41,432 nt of DNA from an uncultured Mycoplasmatota bacterium (GCA_900551925.1 URXR01000001.1:1-41432), one strand, 5' to 3'. Positions 32,104-41,218 are shown, numbered from the stretch's first letter. The notes: generated by a model from the letters alone, not told the origin. Translations and numbers: made by a program.

Positions 32104-32762
32104 ATAACTTTTTTCTCTATTCTAGAAATGTAAGACTGGCTAATATTTAGTTTTTTAGCTACTTCTTTTTGGGTTAGTTCATCTTTACCATTTAAACCAT
32201 ATCTTAAGTACATTATTTCTTTATCTCTTTTGTCTAATTTTTCTAGTTCTTCTTTTAATAATTTTTTATTATAAGCTTCTTCTAGTGGTTTAGTAACAAT
32301 ATCTTTTTCAGTTCCTAAAATGTCTTCTAGATGTAGTTCATTGCCATCACTATCAAAACTTAGTGATTCTTCAAAAGAGATGTCTGCTTTAGTTTTTTTG
32401 TTTTTTCTTAGATACATTAATATTTCATTATCAATACATCTAGAGCAATATGTAGCTAGTTTAATATTTTTACCTCTTTTGTATGTATTTATTCCTTTGA
32501 TTAACCCAATCGAACCAATACTTACTAAGTCTTCTAGATCTACTTTAGTGTTTTCATAACGTTTGGCTAAGAAAACTACTAATCTTAGATTGTGTTCTAT
32601 TAGTTTATCTTTAGCTTTAATGTTACCATTTTCTTTTAATTCTAAAAGTTTATCTTCTTCTTCTTTAGAAAGTGGTGGGGGCAGAATATCGGTTGCTCCG
32701 ACAAAAAAGATATTATTTTTTCTTATTAGTTTTTTTATTAGTTTTAATAGTTTTTGTTTCAT
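32073..32762 (-). CDS. sigE: RNA polymerase sporulation sigma factor SigE (pro-form)
   Basis: A 229-aa mother-cell sigma factor. Residues 1 to about 20 form a short basic, amphipathic pro-sequence (LLKLIKKLIRKNNIFF), then VGATDILPPPLSKEEE, which matches the region just after the known SpoIIGA cleavage site in B. subtilis. Region 2 (NLRLVVFLAKRYENTKVDLEDL, GLIKGINTY, IDNEILMYLRK) and region 4 (LTQKEVAKKLNISQSYISRIEKK) are complete. The start is supported by GGGAGG and overlaps the end of spoIIGA by 50 nt. Confidence 0.95.
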   Translation of the reverse strand: MKQKLLKLIKKLIRKNNIFFVGATDILPPPLSKEEEDKLLELKENGNIKAKDKLIEHNLRLVVFLAKRYENTKVDLEDLVSIGSIGLIKGINTYKRGKNIKLATYCSRCIDNEILMYLRKNKKTKADISFEESLSFDSDGNELHLEDILGTEKDIVTKPLEEAYNKKLLKEELEKLDKRDKEIMYLRYGLNGKDELTQKEVAKKLNISQSYISRIEKKVIKKLKNIIKV

Positions 32763-33543
32763 TATTTTCCTCCCATAAGTTTGTATTTAAAATTATATCA
32801 GCACTATGTAAGTGGAATTTGTCATTTGAAAGGGCTAAATAGATATTTTCAAAAAAACCTTTTTCTTCAATAAATATCTTATCTAATTTTATACATTTCA
32901 TTACTCCGGTACTATTTAATGTTGTGAAAGGAATATAGTAGATATTTTTATCAGTTAAATCTAGTTTGATATTTTTATTTAAAATTAGAACTGGTTTTTT
33001 AAAGTATAAAAGATCGTTTCCGGTATCTAAAAATCCGGTTAAATTTAGTTTTTGGTTATCAATAAAAAGGGTTGTTTTATATTTTTTATTATTTTCTCTT
33101 TTGGTTTTTCTTAGGTATTTAGAATAAATTATGGTAGAGATAAATCCAATAACTATAAGGAGCATAAGATTAAGGCTTTTTCCATTAGTAAAGAAAATCA
33201 TACCAACGTTTGAGTACCCTACTTCGATATTTATTAGATATAAAACTCCTCCCATTAATACTGATAATATGATTAAATAGATAAAATTATTCAGGGTATA
33301 TTTTAAATCTTTATAGGAAAAAGTAATAAGAAGCATTATAATAGCTAGAAGCATTTTTAGAATAAAAAATAAAAGTGAAGAAATATCGAAAAGAAGTATA
33401 AAAAAGGAAAGACTTCCAAATAATGCTCCTAGAAAAAGTCTAATTTTCGAGATATTTCTTTTTAAGACTATGGAAAGGGCTAAAAGAAGAATAAAGTCAT
33501 ATAAAAAATTAATAAGAAAAACATAGTCTAAATATATTTTCAA
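32713..33543 (-). CDS. spoIIGA: Sporulation sigma-E factor-processing peptidase SpoIIGA
   Basis: A 276-aa aspartic protease that cleaves pro-SigE. Five membrane segments fill residues 5 to about 140, then the soluble protease half with catalytic D173 in GFLDTGN. The C-terminus ends in a lysine/threonine-rich tail (NETKTIKTNKKTNKKK) that overlaps the sigE start. Translation starts at TTG (33541-33543) with GGTGA 6 nt upstream. Gene order spoIIGA-sigE is the standard one in spore-formers. I saw no clear Spo0A box upstream. Confidence 0.93.
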   Translation of the reverse strand: MKIYLDYVFLINFLYDFILLLALSIVLKRNISKIRLFLGALFGSLSFFILLFDISSLLFFILKMLLAIIMLLITFSYKDLKYTLNNFIYLIILSVLMGGVLYLINIEVGYSNVGMIFFTNGKSLNLMLLIVIGFISTIIYSKYLRKTKRENNKKYKTTLFIDNQKLNLTGFLDTGNDLLYFKKPVLILNKNIKLDLTDKNIYYIPFTTLNSTGVMKCIKLDKIFIEEKGFFENIYLALSNDKFHLHSADIILNTNLWEENNETKTIKTNKKTNKKK

Positions 33544-33609
33544 AGTTATTCACCATATTAAGTATAATTTTTATATATTTAAAACTATGTCTTTTTTTGT
33601 TCTTATTAA

Positions 33610-34959
33610 TTATTTATTTTCAAAACTTTTTACTATTTTTTTAAATAGAGTTCCCCTATCTTCACATTGTTTAAATTGGTCCCAAGAAGCACTTCCAGGA
33701 GAAAGTAAGATAACATCTCCAGTAGAGCTTATTTCATAAGCTTTTTCGGTAGCTTTATCAATGTAATCATAAATATAAGTTGGTACATTGATGGACTTTC
33801 CAAAATCTCTTACTCTTTCACGGCACTCGCCCATTCCTATTACGGCTTTAATATTTTTAGAATATGGTTTTAAATCTTCAAATTTTTGACCTCTTTCTAA
33901 GCCTCCGAGTAAAATTATAGTTGGTTCAGTAAAACTAGCTAAGGCTATTTGAGTACATTTAATATTAGTGGCTTCAGTATCATTATAGAAAATTCTGCCA
34001 TTTATATTGCCGACGAATTCTAAACGGTGTTCTACTCCGGTAAATTCTTTTAAGACTTTGACAATACTTTTAGTAGAGCAATTAAATTCTTTTACTCCCA
34101 TAACTGCTGCCATGATGTTTTCGTAATTATGAACTCCTCGTAGTTTTATATCTTTTAGATCTATTATTTCTTCATCATAGTAATAAATTTTATTATTGTC
34201 TATATAAGCTCCATTGATTTTTTCTTTTGATGAAAAATATTTTTTAGTACTTTGGGCATTTTTTACAGCACTAAGAAGTTCTTTATTTTCTTTATTTAAA
34301 ATAGCAACATCATCTTTAGTTTGATTTTTTATAAGTTTACTTTTAACATATTTATAATGCTCATAAGTTTTCATAAAATCAATGTGGGCTTCAGTAATAT
34401 TAGTCATTATGGCAACATCAGGATTAAATTTATCTAAGTTTTCTAGTTGCTGACAAGAAGTTTCCATAACTATTATGGTATTAGGTTTTATATTATCTAC
34501 AAATGAGCAAAGTGGATAACCGATATTACCAGCAAGTATTACTTCTTTTTTGTCTTCTTTTAAAAAGTTATAGCAAAGAGTTGTTGTAGTTGTTTTACCA
34601 TTACTTCCTGTAATTGCTAATATTTTGATGTTTTTATCTTTAGGAAGACATAAATAAGCCATTTCTACTTCATTGATAACAGAAATACCTAGTTCTTTAG
34701 CTTTTAGAACATATTTATGGTCTATAGGTACTCCAGGATTTTTTATTAAATAATCTAAATCTTTAGTAATAAGATTATCAGGATGAGAGCCTAAGATTAC
34801 TTTTACTCCTAGGGACTTTAATTCTTCAAGAATTTCTTTATCTTCAGAGGTTTTTTTATCATTTATAGTGATAGAACATCCTCTTTTACTTAAGAACTTA
34901 GCAGCCGCGATGCCACTTCTAGCTAGTCCTAAAATTAAAACTTTTTTATTTTCAAACAT
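33610..34959 (-). CDS. murD: UDP-N-acetylmuramoylalanine-D-glutamate ligase
   Basis: A 449-aa cytoplasmic Mur ligase adding D-Glu to UDP-MurNAc-L-Ala in peptidoglycan synthesis. An N-terminal Rossmann part (VLILGLARSGIAAAKFL), ATP loop AITGSNGKTTTTTL, central NITEAHIDFMKTYEHY and C-terminal LLSPGSASWDQF are all in place. The length is standard. AGGAGG is its ribosome site. This gene indicates a cell wall. Confidence 0.97.
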   Translation of the reverse strand: MFENKKVLILGLARSGIAAAKFLSKRGCSITINDKKTSEDKEILEELKSLGVKVILGSHPDNLITKDLDYLIKNPGVPIDHKYVLKAKELGISVINEVEMAYLCLPKDKNIKILAITGSNGKTTTTTLCYNFLKEDKKEVILAGNIGYPLCSFVDNIKPNTIIVMETSCQQLENLDKFNPDVAIMTNITEAHIDFMKTYEHYKYVKSKLIKNQTKDDVAILNKENKELLSAVKNAQSTKKYFSSKEKINGAYIDNNKIYYYDEEIIDLKDIKLRGVHNYENIMAAVMGVKEFNCSTKSIVKVLKEFTGVEHRLEFVGNINGRIFYNDTEATNIKCTQIALASFTEPTIILLGGLERGQKFEDLKPYSKNIKAVIGMGECRERVRDFGKSINVPTYIYDYIDKATEKAYEISSTGDVILLSPGSASWDQFKQCEDRGTLFKKIVKSFENK

Positions 34960-34990
34960 GTTTTTCCTCCTTTAGTACTTTTATTTAATT

Positions 34991-37045
34991 TTATTGTTTT
35001 GGTTTTTTAATATTGTCTTTTTCTTTTAAATTATGAACATTTACTACCTTTTTTCTTGCGCTTTTCCAGTTTCCTAGGCTATCTAGTTTCTTAATTCTAT
35101 CTTCTGATAGTTTTCCTTTTTTATATGTTCTTCTTTGATTAATAAGCCATTGCCCTCCGAGTTCTTTTTGGGTTGGAAACCTGTCATTTTCTTCTTTGAA
35201 CTTTTTTACTATTTCAAAATTTTCTTCCCATTGTTCATCTAATATCTCATCATAATTAGGATTCCAGTCTCCTAAGCTATCTAGTTTCTTAATTCTATCT
35301 TCTGATAGTTTTCCTTTTTGATAAGCTTGTCTTTGGGTATGTAGCCAGTTCCCTCCGGGTTCTTTTTGGGTTGGAAATCTACTTTTTTCTTCTTTAAATT
35401 TTTTCACTATTTCATAATTTTCATCCCATTTTGTATCATTAGGACTATGCCACTCTCCTAAGCTATCTAGTTTCTTAATTCTATCTTTTGATAGTTTGCC
35501 GTTTTTATATGCTTTTCTTTGATTGTTAAGCCATGGCCCTCCGGGTTCTTTTTGGGTTGGAAACCTTTTATTTTCTTTTTTAAACCTTTTCACTATTTCA
35601 TAATTTTCTTCCCACATGTCATCATGAGTTTTTCCTTGAGCGGGATTCCAGTCTCCTAAACCATCTAGTTTTTTAATTCTATCTTCTGATAGTTTTCCTT
35701 TTTTATATGCTGTTTTTTGAGTGTTAAGCCATTGTCCTCCTGATTCTTTTTGGGTTGGAAATCTACCTTTTTCTTCTTTAAATTTTTTCACTATTTCATA
35801 GTTTTCATCCCAGCCATAGGTTGCTTTTATATCTAGTTCTTCAATTAATTTTGTTATTTCTTTATAATCATCTATTATTTTGAAGGCTTTTACCTTTTGG
35901 TCTATTTCTTCTTTAGTTTTATTGTTCTTTTTCATTACTTTTATTACTGTTTCTCTTAATAGTTCTATATCTTTTAAACATTTTATGTTATTTACTATAT
36001 CAAATATTAAGGGCTTTTTATTCTTTCCGGTTGTTAAGCCTCTTCCAAGTTGTTGCATATATAATATTGGAGATGATGTTGGTCTTAACATTATTACTGC
36101 ATCTATATCTTCTACATGTACTCCTTCATTTAACATTCCTACTGAAAATAATAGTTTTAATTTGTCATTTTTTAAATAATGAAATCTATCTAAGATATAT
36201 TTATTCATTTCTTCATCTTCTTCTGAATGAATATAATTTATATCTAAATCTTTATTTATTTTATAAAACCAGTTTGGACATTCTTTTATCATTTCTTTTA
36301 AATGTTTTATGTCTTTTGTAAATACTAAACATTTACTATCTTTTTTCTTTAAGTATTTTTCAAATATTTCTGGTAAGTTTTCGGCTTGTTCTATTAATCT
36401 TCTGGCTTTTTTTAGTTCTTTTTCTAATTCTTTTTTCTCTTCTTTATCTTTTATTTTGGCTATTTTATTTTCTAAGTTTTCTAAGTCTTCTTTAAAGGAG
36501 TAAATGGCATTTATATATATTGGTGGGGATAAAATTCCCATAGCTATAGCATATGGTAAGGTTATATGAGATGCTACATTACCATCGAATAGTTCTTCGG
36601 ACATATCTCTTTTGCTATCTAAATATCTTACTGGAGTTGCTGATAAACCTAAAACATTGGCTGTTTTATTATTTTTTAGTAGTTCTTTTACTCCTTCGCC
36701 CCATTTAGGTGCTCCTGCTCTATGGAATTCATCTAGTACTATTAAATCATAATTTTTATTAGGGTCATTCATTAGTTTTCTATAAGTTATTATTTCTAGA
36801 TTGGGAAAATCTTTTTCTAGAGTCATATTATTTTCTCTTATAGTTTTTTCTATTTGAGATATTATTGAAAGAGAAGAAGTAACTAATAAACTTTTTTTAT
36901 TTTTATTTTCATTTAACCATTTTAAAGCTATATAACTTTTTCCAGTTCCAGTGGGATGAATTATACAACATTTTTCTCTTTCTTTTATCATGTTTTTCAT
37001 TTTGTCATAAGCTTTTTGATTATGTTCGTATAGATTTATTTCCAT
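34991..37045 (-). CDS. DEAD/DEAH helicase with four helicase-associated (HA) repeats
   Basis: A 684-aa superfamily 2 helicase. Walker A is HPTGTGKS (30-37), the DEAH box is DEFH (105-108), motif III is LSATP, and motif VI is QQLGRG (331-336). From 412 on are four HA repeats of 55 aa, at 412-466, 478-532, 540-594 and 606-660, each with the pattern W-[DE]-EN-[YF]-EIVK, RFPTQKE, WL, KGKLS, DRIKKLD, LG-W. HA domains may bind nucleic acid. A lysine-rich tail follows. Function unknown. It has an extended -10 promoter at about 37070-37078. Confidence 0.88.
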   Translation of the reverse strand: MEINLYEHNQKAYDKMKNMIKEREKCCIIHPTGTGKSYIALKWLNENKNKKSLLVTSSLSIISQIEKTIRENNMTLEKDFPNLEIITYRKLMNDPNKNYDLIVLDEFHRAGAPKWGEGVKELLKNNKTANVLGLSATPVRYLDSKRDMSEELFDGNVASHITLPYAIAMGILSPPIYINAIYSFKEDLENLENKIAKIKDKEEKKELEKELKKARRLIEQAENLPEIFEKYLKKKDSKCLVFTKDIKHLKEMIKECPNWFYKINKDLDINYIHSEEDEEMNKYILDRFHYLKNDKLKLLFSVGMLNEGVHVEDIDAVIMLRPTSSPILYMQQLGRGLTTGKNKKPLIFDIVNNIKCLKDIELLRETVIKVMKKNNKTKEEIDQKVKAFKIIDDYKEITKLIEELDIKATYGWDENYEIVKKFKEEKGRFPTQKESGGQWLNTQKTAYKKGKLSEDRIKKLDGLGDWNPAQGKTHDDMWEENYEIVKRFKKENKRFPTQKEPGGPWLNNQRKAYKNGKLSKDRIKKLDSLGEWHSPNDTKWDENYEIVKKFKEEKSRFPTQKEPGGNWLHTQRQAYQKGKLSEDRIKKLDSLGDWNPNYDEILDEQWEENFEIVKKFKEENDRFPTQKELGGQWLINQRRTYKKGKLSEDRIKKLDSLGNWKSARKKVVNVHNLKEKDNIKKPKQ
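35066..35812 (-). repeat. Tandem HA repeats, nearly identical
   Basis: Four 165-nt units with short linkers of 7-11 codons. Shared stretches at the DNA level (for example the run encoding DRIKKLDSLG) are long enough for recombination. Confidence 0.85.
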
Positions 37046-37069
37046 TTCTTTACTCCTTATTTCACTTTT

Positions 37070-37078
37070 ATTATAGCA
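37070..37078 (-). promoter_or_regulatory. Extended -10 promoter of the helicase gene
   Basis: TGCTATAAT on minus, 25 nt before the start codon; no clear -35. Confidence 0.5.
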
Positions 37079-37086
37079 TAAATAAC

Positions 37087-37115
37087 AAAAAAAGTAATGA
37101 CCTAGTCATTAACTT
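37087..37115 (-). terminator. tmk terminator
   Basis: A 7-bp stem (37095-37101 with 37105-37111) extended by AAG/CTT after a bulged base, then T7 on minus. Overlaps the tmk stop codon. Confidence 0.8.
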
Positions 37116-37786
37116 CTTTTTCTTACTAATTTATAGATATCATCATGAATTGCTAAAGGCGTTTTCATAGCATTTTCTTTATTACAGCTTATAATATTCC
37201 AATTTAAATAATTGGCGACGAATAAAGCATTTTCATAGACTTTCTTTTGAAACGCTAAGTCTTTTTCATGGATGTCTCCTTCGATAGCTTCGCCTTCTTC
37301 TTCTTTTCGTTTTTTTCTTAAACTATTTACTAAATCTAAAGGCGCGGTTAGAAAAATAACATTATCTGGTTTAGCGATATTTAATTTTTCATATTCAAAA
37401 TCTATTACGTAATCAATGAATTTCTTCTTTTCTTCGATGTCTTCGATTAATGCTGACTGGTAAATTAAACTTGAAGTTGTATAGCGATCTAAAAGAATAG
37501 TGTTTCCCTCTTCATATTCTTGTTTTAACTTTGTTTCCCAGGTAATAGCACGGTCTATAGCATATAAACTATTTACAAAATATGGAGATAAATCTTTAGG
37601 ACTACCAAGATTACCTTTTAAGTATTCTTCAACTGGTTTTCCTTGATAGGTATTATAAGATGGAAAATGATGACTTATAATCTTTTCTCCTTCTTTTTCT
37701 AATCTTTCTTTTAAGAGATTGTACTGAGTAGTTTTACCTATTCCATCACAAGCTCCTTCGATTACAATTAGTTTTCCTTTTTTCAT
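37109..37786 (-). CDS. tmk: Thymidylate kinase
   Basis: A 225-aa dTMP kinase. The P-loop is GACDGIGKTT (11-20), one residue longer than the usual GxDGSGKTT. The DRY-type motif is LLDRYTTSSLIYQSA, and the LID is represented by RKKRKEEEGEAIEGD. The C-terminus has FVANYLNWNIISCNKE. It makes dTDP in the cytoplasm for DNA synthesis. It is coupled with thyX, 9 nt apart, so both steps from dUMP to dTDP are in one operon. Confidence 0.92.
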   Translation of the reverse strand: MKKGKLIVIEGACDGIGKTTQYNLLKERLEKEGEKIISHHFPSYNTYQGKPVEEYLKGNLGSPKDLSPYFVNSLYAIDRAITWETKLKQEYEEGNTILLDRYTTSSLIYQSALIEDIEEKKKFIDYVIDFEYEKLNIAKPDNVIFLTAPLDLVNSLRKKRKEEEGEAIEGDIHEKDLAFQKKVYENALFVANYLNWNIISCNKENAMKTPLAIHDDIYKLVRKRS

Positions 37787-37795
37787 AATTAATCC

Positions 37796-38998
37796 TTATA
37801 TTTTCCTTGTTAAAGTTTTTCCTTCTTTAAAATTACAATCAGAAGGGCATTTAAAATCAGGAAAAGTACAACGAGCGCCTTTAGTATATTTTTTAATATC
37901 ATCTTTTAAATAATGATTTTTTTCTTCTAGAGCTTCTTTGTATTCCATTAAAGTGTCTCTAGTTTGTCTCATTATTTCTAATTGAGCGGCACTACATAAT
38001 CTTTCTTTACATTTTAAAATGAAATCTTCATAATTACCTCTTTCAGAGATAAGAACTTTTTCTCCTTGAGGATTAATATTTTGAACACTTTGCATATCTT
38101 TTAACCATTCTTTTACTAATTTTTCATCATCTTCAATGATTGGAGGAACAAAATATTCTTTATCCTCAAGCATTTCTAATTCATAAGAAATAGTACGATG
38201 ACGTTGAGCCTGAGCATATTCTGCAAAAGATCCTTTGTAAAGAGTTGAATAAACATCTCCAAAATGAGTTTCTCTGTTATGAGCATTTTTATTAAATAAG
38301 GAAAGTCCTCTTTCTTTTTCATTTTGTAATAGTCTATCCTCTAAAATATTTAGTCTATTTAATTCACTTACAAATTCTTTCATTGCTTCTTTTAATTTCC
38401 TAGTGAATTCATCTTTGGATGGAGTTTCTTCAATATATTTCATCATCCAAGAAGCTATATAATTTATTTGTCTAAAAGATGTAGTGTACACCATTTGAGT
38501 TGGCATGAATACTGTTACAAAATAACGAGCATTTTCTTGAGCTAATTTAGTTATTTTAGTGTCATTAAAAACATTTCCATAACTATCTTTAATTTTAATT
38601 TTTAAGATTTCTAACCATTTGTTGTATAATTCTTCTTCAGCTTTAGTGAGTTTTGAATCATCTTCTACAATAACTGGAGTATATCTTGCTGATTTTTCAG
38701 AAGTTGTATATTGCTTTTCATTGTTAATAATCATGGCTAAAATTTTAGGAACATTTTGAAGATTTAAACTTATGTTATTGTGATCATAAACACTATGATG
38801 ACCATTATTTAAAGTCAAATTAACTCGTCTTTCGGTTTTTTCTAATGATTCATCTTTAATATGATTAAATCCTTCTTTATCATAACAAACTCCTGCTACT
38901 TGTCCACTAAAAATAATAGAGTTATCTTGATTATAAGTACCATCTTCATTCAAAAAAATAGTATTAGGTAAAATATCAATTCTTATTTTCTTTTTCAT
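37796..38998 (-). CDS. thyX: FAD-dependent thymidylate synthase, two-lobed long form
   Basis: A 400-aa protein, longer than the usual ThyX of about 220-260 aa. Both halves look ThyX-like. The N-half has NGHHSVYDHNNISL (65-78) and SEKSARY (100-106). The C-half has FAEYAQAQRHRTISYELEM, with RHR at 266-268. The RHR and SxRY parts of the ThyX motif are thus split between lobes, and the Ser of RHRx7S is Met. The C-terminus has a Cys cluster (C377, C384, C388). It methylates dUMP with folate and FAD. AAGGAG precedes the ATG. Operon with tmk. Confidence 0.88.
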   Translation of the reverse strand: MKKKIRIDILPNTIFLNEDGTYNQDNSIIFSGQVAGVCYDKEGFNHIKDESLEKTERRVNLTLNNGHHSVYDHNNISLNLQNVPKILAMIINNEKQYTTSEKSARYTPVIVEDDSKLTKAEEELYNKWLEILKIKIKDSYGNVFNDTKITKLAQENARYFVTVFMPTQMVYTTSFRQINYIASWMMKYIEETPSKDEFTRKLKEAMKEFVSELNRLNILEDRLLQNEKERGLSLFNKNAHNRETHFGDVYSTLYKGSFAEYAQAQRHRTISYELEMLEDKEYFVPPIIEDDEKLVKEWLKDMQSVQNINPQGEKVLISERGNYEDFILKCKERLCSAAQLEIMRQTRDTLMEYKEALEEKNHYLKDDIKKYTKGARCTFPDFKCPSDCNFKEGKTLTRKI

Positions 38999-39102
38999 AT
39001 ACTTCTCCTTTGTCTTTATTTTCCCTAGTATTCTTTTCTTTTAATAATTGTATCATAGATGGTAAGAAAAATGCAATATAACAAATATTTAAAAAATTTA
39101 TC

Positions 39103-40290
39103 TTATTTTTTTAGCTTTAAGTAGCTTAAACATTCAACATGTTTTGTTCTTGGAAACATATTAAAAATATCTATTTTTTGTAGTTCATAATTATTAAGAC
39201 TTTCTATATCTCTTTTTAAGGTACTAGGATTACAGGAAACATAAATTATTTTTTTAGATTTCATTTTATTTAAATTTTTGATAACTTCCTTACTTAAACC
39301 ACTTCGAGGAGGGTCCACTACTACTACATCAAAATATTCTTTTATAATACTTGCATCACCATTTATTATTTTATAATTTTTAATATTGTTTATTTCTATC
39401 ATTTTCTTACCACACGAAACTGATTTTTTGTTTACTTCTACTCCGGTGATATGGTTACAAACATCACTACAAAAAATACCAATACTACCGGTACCACAAT
39501 ATAAGTCTAATAATTTATCTGTTTCTTTTACATATTGTTTTATTTTGTTATACAAGGCTTTCATACAATCATTATTAATTTGAAAGAAAGAATCTTCATT
39601 AATTAAGTATTTCTTGCTATCAATAATTATACTTATATATTCCTTTCCATAAACTAAGTTATTGTTTATAAAAATTGAACTTAGATTTGAATAATTTGTT
39701 AAAACGTTAAGATCTTTGTTAGTTATTGTTCCAATTATTTTTAAAAGTAATTTTTTATTAGTTCCTTCTTTTATTACAAGTTCTTTAACATTAGATAGAT
39801 CTATTTGTTTTAAGATTTCTATAAAGTTATTTATTTCTTCTTGGACTAGTAAACAATTAGAAATGTTTATCAAGGAGTTACTTTTTTCTTCATAGAAACC
39901 TAGTTTTCTATTTTCTACATGAAGAGTAACTTTATTCCGATAATTAAAGGGGTTAAAATAAGTGTAAGATAGTGGAACACCTTGAAAAAGCTTTTGAATA
40001 TAGTTCTTTTTTAACTCGTTTTCTCTGGTATAAGAAATGTGCAAAAGATTACATCCACCACATTTATAATAATAAGGACATATAACTTTGGTATTAGAAT
40101 TAGCATGCTTAAGATAAGAAATTACTTCTCCAATAGCATATTTCTTTTTTACTTTAGTAATTTTTACCTTTACAAAATCTCCTTTGATGGTAAAGGGGAC
40201 AAAAACTGGAAAATTTTTTATTTTTAAAATACCATTTCCATTTAAATTATCATCAATTATTTTACCTTCATATATATCATTTTCTTTCAT
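39103..40290 (-). CDS. RlmD/RlmCD-type 23S rRNA uracil-C5 methyltransferase
   Basis: A 395-aa protein. The start MKENDIYEG is set by AAGGAG 7 nt upstream; the longer frame to 40305 includes it. An N-terminal TRAM-like domain is followed by a 4Fe-4S motif (CPYYYKCGGCNLLH). The SAM-binding motif is LLDLYCGTGSIGIF. DPPRSGL and YVSCNPSTLKRD give the catalytic cysteine region. This is the TrmA/RlmC/RlmD family; gram-positive members modify U747 or U1939 of 23S rRNA or tRNA U54. Which target is not resolved. Confidence 0.9.
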   Translation of the reverse strand: MKENDIYEGKIIDDNLNGNGILKIKNFPVFVPFTIKGDFVKVKITKVKKKYAIGEVISYLKHANSNTKVICPYYYKCGGCNLLHISYTRENELKKNYIQKLFQGVPLSYTYFNPFNYRNKVTLHVENRKLGFYEEKSNSLINISNCLLVQEEINNFIEILKQIDLSNVKELVIKEGTNKKLLLKIIGTITNKDLNVLTNYSNLSSIFINNNLVYGKEYISIIIDSKKYLINEDSFFQINNDCMKALYNKIKQYVKETDKLLDLYCGTGSIGIFCSDVCNHITGVEVNKKSVSCGKKMIEINNIKNYKIINGDASIIKEYFDVVVVDPPRSGLSKEVIKNLNKMKSKKIIYVSCNPSTLKRDIESLNNYELQKIDIFNMFPRTKHVECLSYLKLKK

Positions 40291-40323
40291 AAAATACTCC
40301 TTCATTAATAAAAAAAGAAGCTT

Positions 40324-40602
40324 TTATTTTTCATAAACGCTTACTTGTTTTTTATCTCTTCCTAATCTTTCATACTTAATTATACCATCTACTTTAGCAT
40401 ATAAAGTATGGTCATTTCCGATTCCAACTCCTGCTCCAGGATAAATTCTAGTTCCTCTTTGACGATAGATAATTGAACCAGCTTTAGCAAACTCACCATC
40501 TGCTACTTTAGCTCCTAATCTTCTTCCTCGAGAGTCTCTACCATTTGAAGTAGAACCTCCTCCTTTTTTATGAGCAAATAATTGGATATTTAATTTCATC
40601 AT
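40324..40602 (-). CDS. rpmA: 50S ribosomal protein L27 with cleavable N-terminus
   Basis: A 92-aa protein. The extension MMKLNIQLFA precedes HKKGGGSTSNGRDS, so it has the Firmicutes-type site removed by the protease Prp, giving mature bL27 starting near HKKGG. The rest is standard L27 (GRRLGAKVADGEFAKAGSIIYRQRGT, GVGIGNDHTLYAKVDG). AGGAGG lies 7 nt before the first ATG. Last gene of the rplU-prp-rpmA operon. Confidence 0.98.
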   Translation of the reverse strand: MMKLNIQLFAHKKGGGSTSNGRDSRGRRLGAKVADGEFAKAGSIIYRQRGTRIYPGAGVGIGNDHTLYAKVDGIIKYERLGRDKKQVSVYEK

Positions 40603-40613
40603 AATATTTCCTC

Positions 40614-40910
40614 CTATAAAAATTTAATGTTTTTGGGATAATCATTTTCTAACTCTTTTAATAAATCAAGCATATTGATAAGTAATGTATTTACAATATC
40701 ATTTTCTTTTCGTATTTCAATTAGAAAAATACTTTCATCATAGAAAATTGCTTCTTTATCTAGTTTTTCTATAGCATTAACAGTAGTAGTTACAATACTA
40801 CTTACGGCAGCACAAACGATATCTTTTCCGTATTTATCATATTTAGCATGACCTGTGATAGTTATTTTTTTTAATTTAGAATTATCTTTTATTACTTCTA
40901 TTTTAATCAT
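40614..40910 (-). CDS. prp: Ribosomal-processing cysteine protease Prp
   Basis: A 98-aa protease that trims L27. The catalytic His is in ITGHAKYDKYG (H21) and the catalytic Cys in DIVCAAVSSIV (C33). The length is typical. It lies between rplU and rpmA, 5 nt after rplU, with a weak ribosome site, so it is probably translated by coupling. Confidence 0.93.
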   Translation of the reverse strand: MIKIEVIKDNSKLKKITITGHAKYDKYGKDIVCAAVSSIVTTTVNAIEKLDKEAIFYDESIFLIEIRKENDIVNTLLINMLDLLKELENDYPKNIKFL

Positions 40911-40915
40911 AATAA

Positions 40916-41218
40916 TTATCCATTAATTTTAGTAATTTCTACTTTTGTATATGGTTGACGATGTCCTTGTGCTTTACGAGTACTTTTCTTTTTGTTAACG
41001 TATTTAAAAATTCTAATTTTTTTATTTTTACCATGTTTTAGAACTTTACCTGTAACTTTAGCGTCTTTTACTAAAGGATTACCAATATTTCCATCAACCA
41101 TTAGTACTTCATCGAAAACAACATTTTTTCCTTCTTCGGCATTTAGTTTTTCAACATAAATAATTTGTCCTTCTTCTACTAAATATTGTTTTCCTCCGGT
41201 TTTAATAATAGCTTTCAT
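40916..41218 (-). CDS. rplU: 50S ribosomal protein L21
   Basis: A 100-aa protein with the standard L21 sequence: MKAIIKTGGKQYLVEEGQ, VLMVDGNIGNPLVKDAKV, and C-terminal KKKSTRKAQGHRQPYTKVEI. AAGGAGG precedes the ATG. First gene of the operon. Upstream is a structured leader that probably lets L21 or another ribosomal protein control expression. Confidence 0.98.
   Translation of the reverse strand: MKAIIKTGGKQYLVEEGQIIYVEKLNAEEGKNVVFDEVLMVDGNIGNPLVKDAKVTGKVLKHGKNKKIRIFKYVNKKKSTRKAQGHRQPYTKVEITKING

Noticed and set aside
35066..35812. The four HA repeats as a CRISPR-like array
   Set aside because: The units are in frame coding repeats of 165 nt without unique spacers.
40290..40330. Terminator between rpmA and the RlmD-type gene
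   Set aside because: A T-run is present but no stable stem precedes it; only a 10-bp palindrome around AAGCTT is seen, so read-through is likely.
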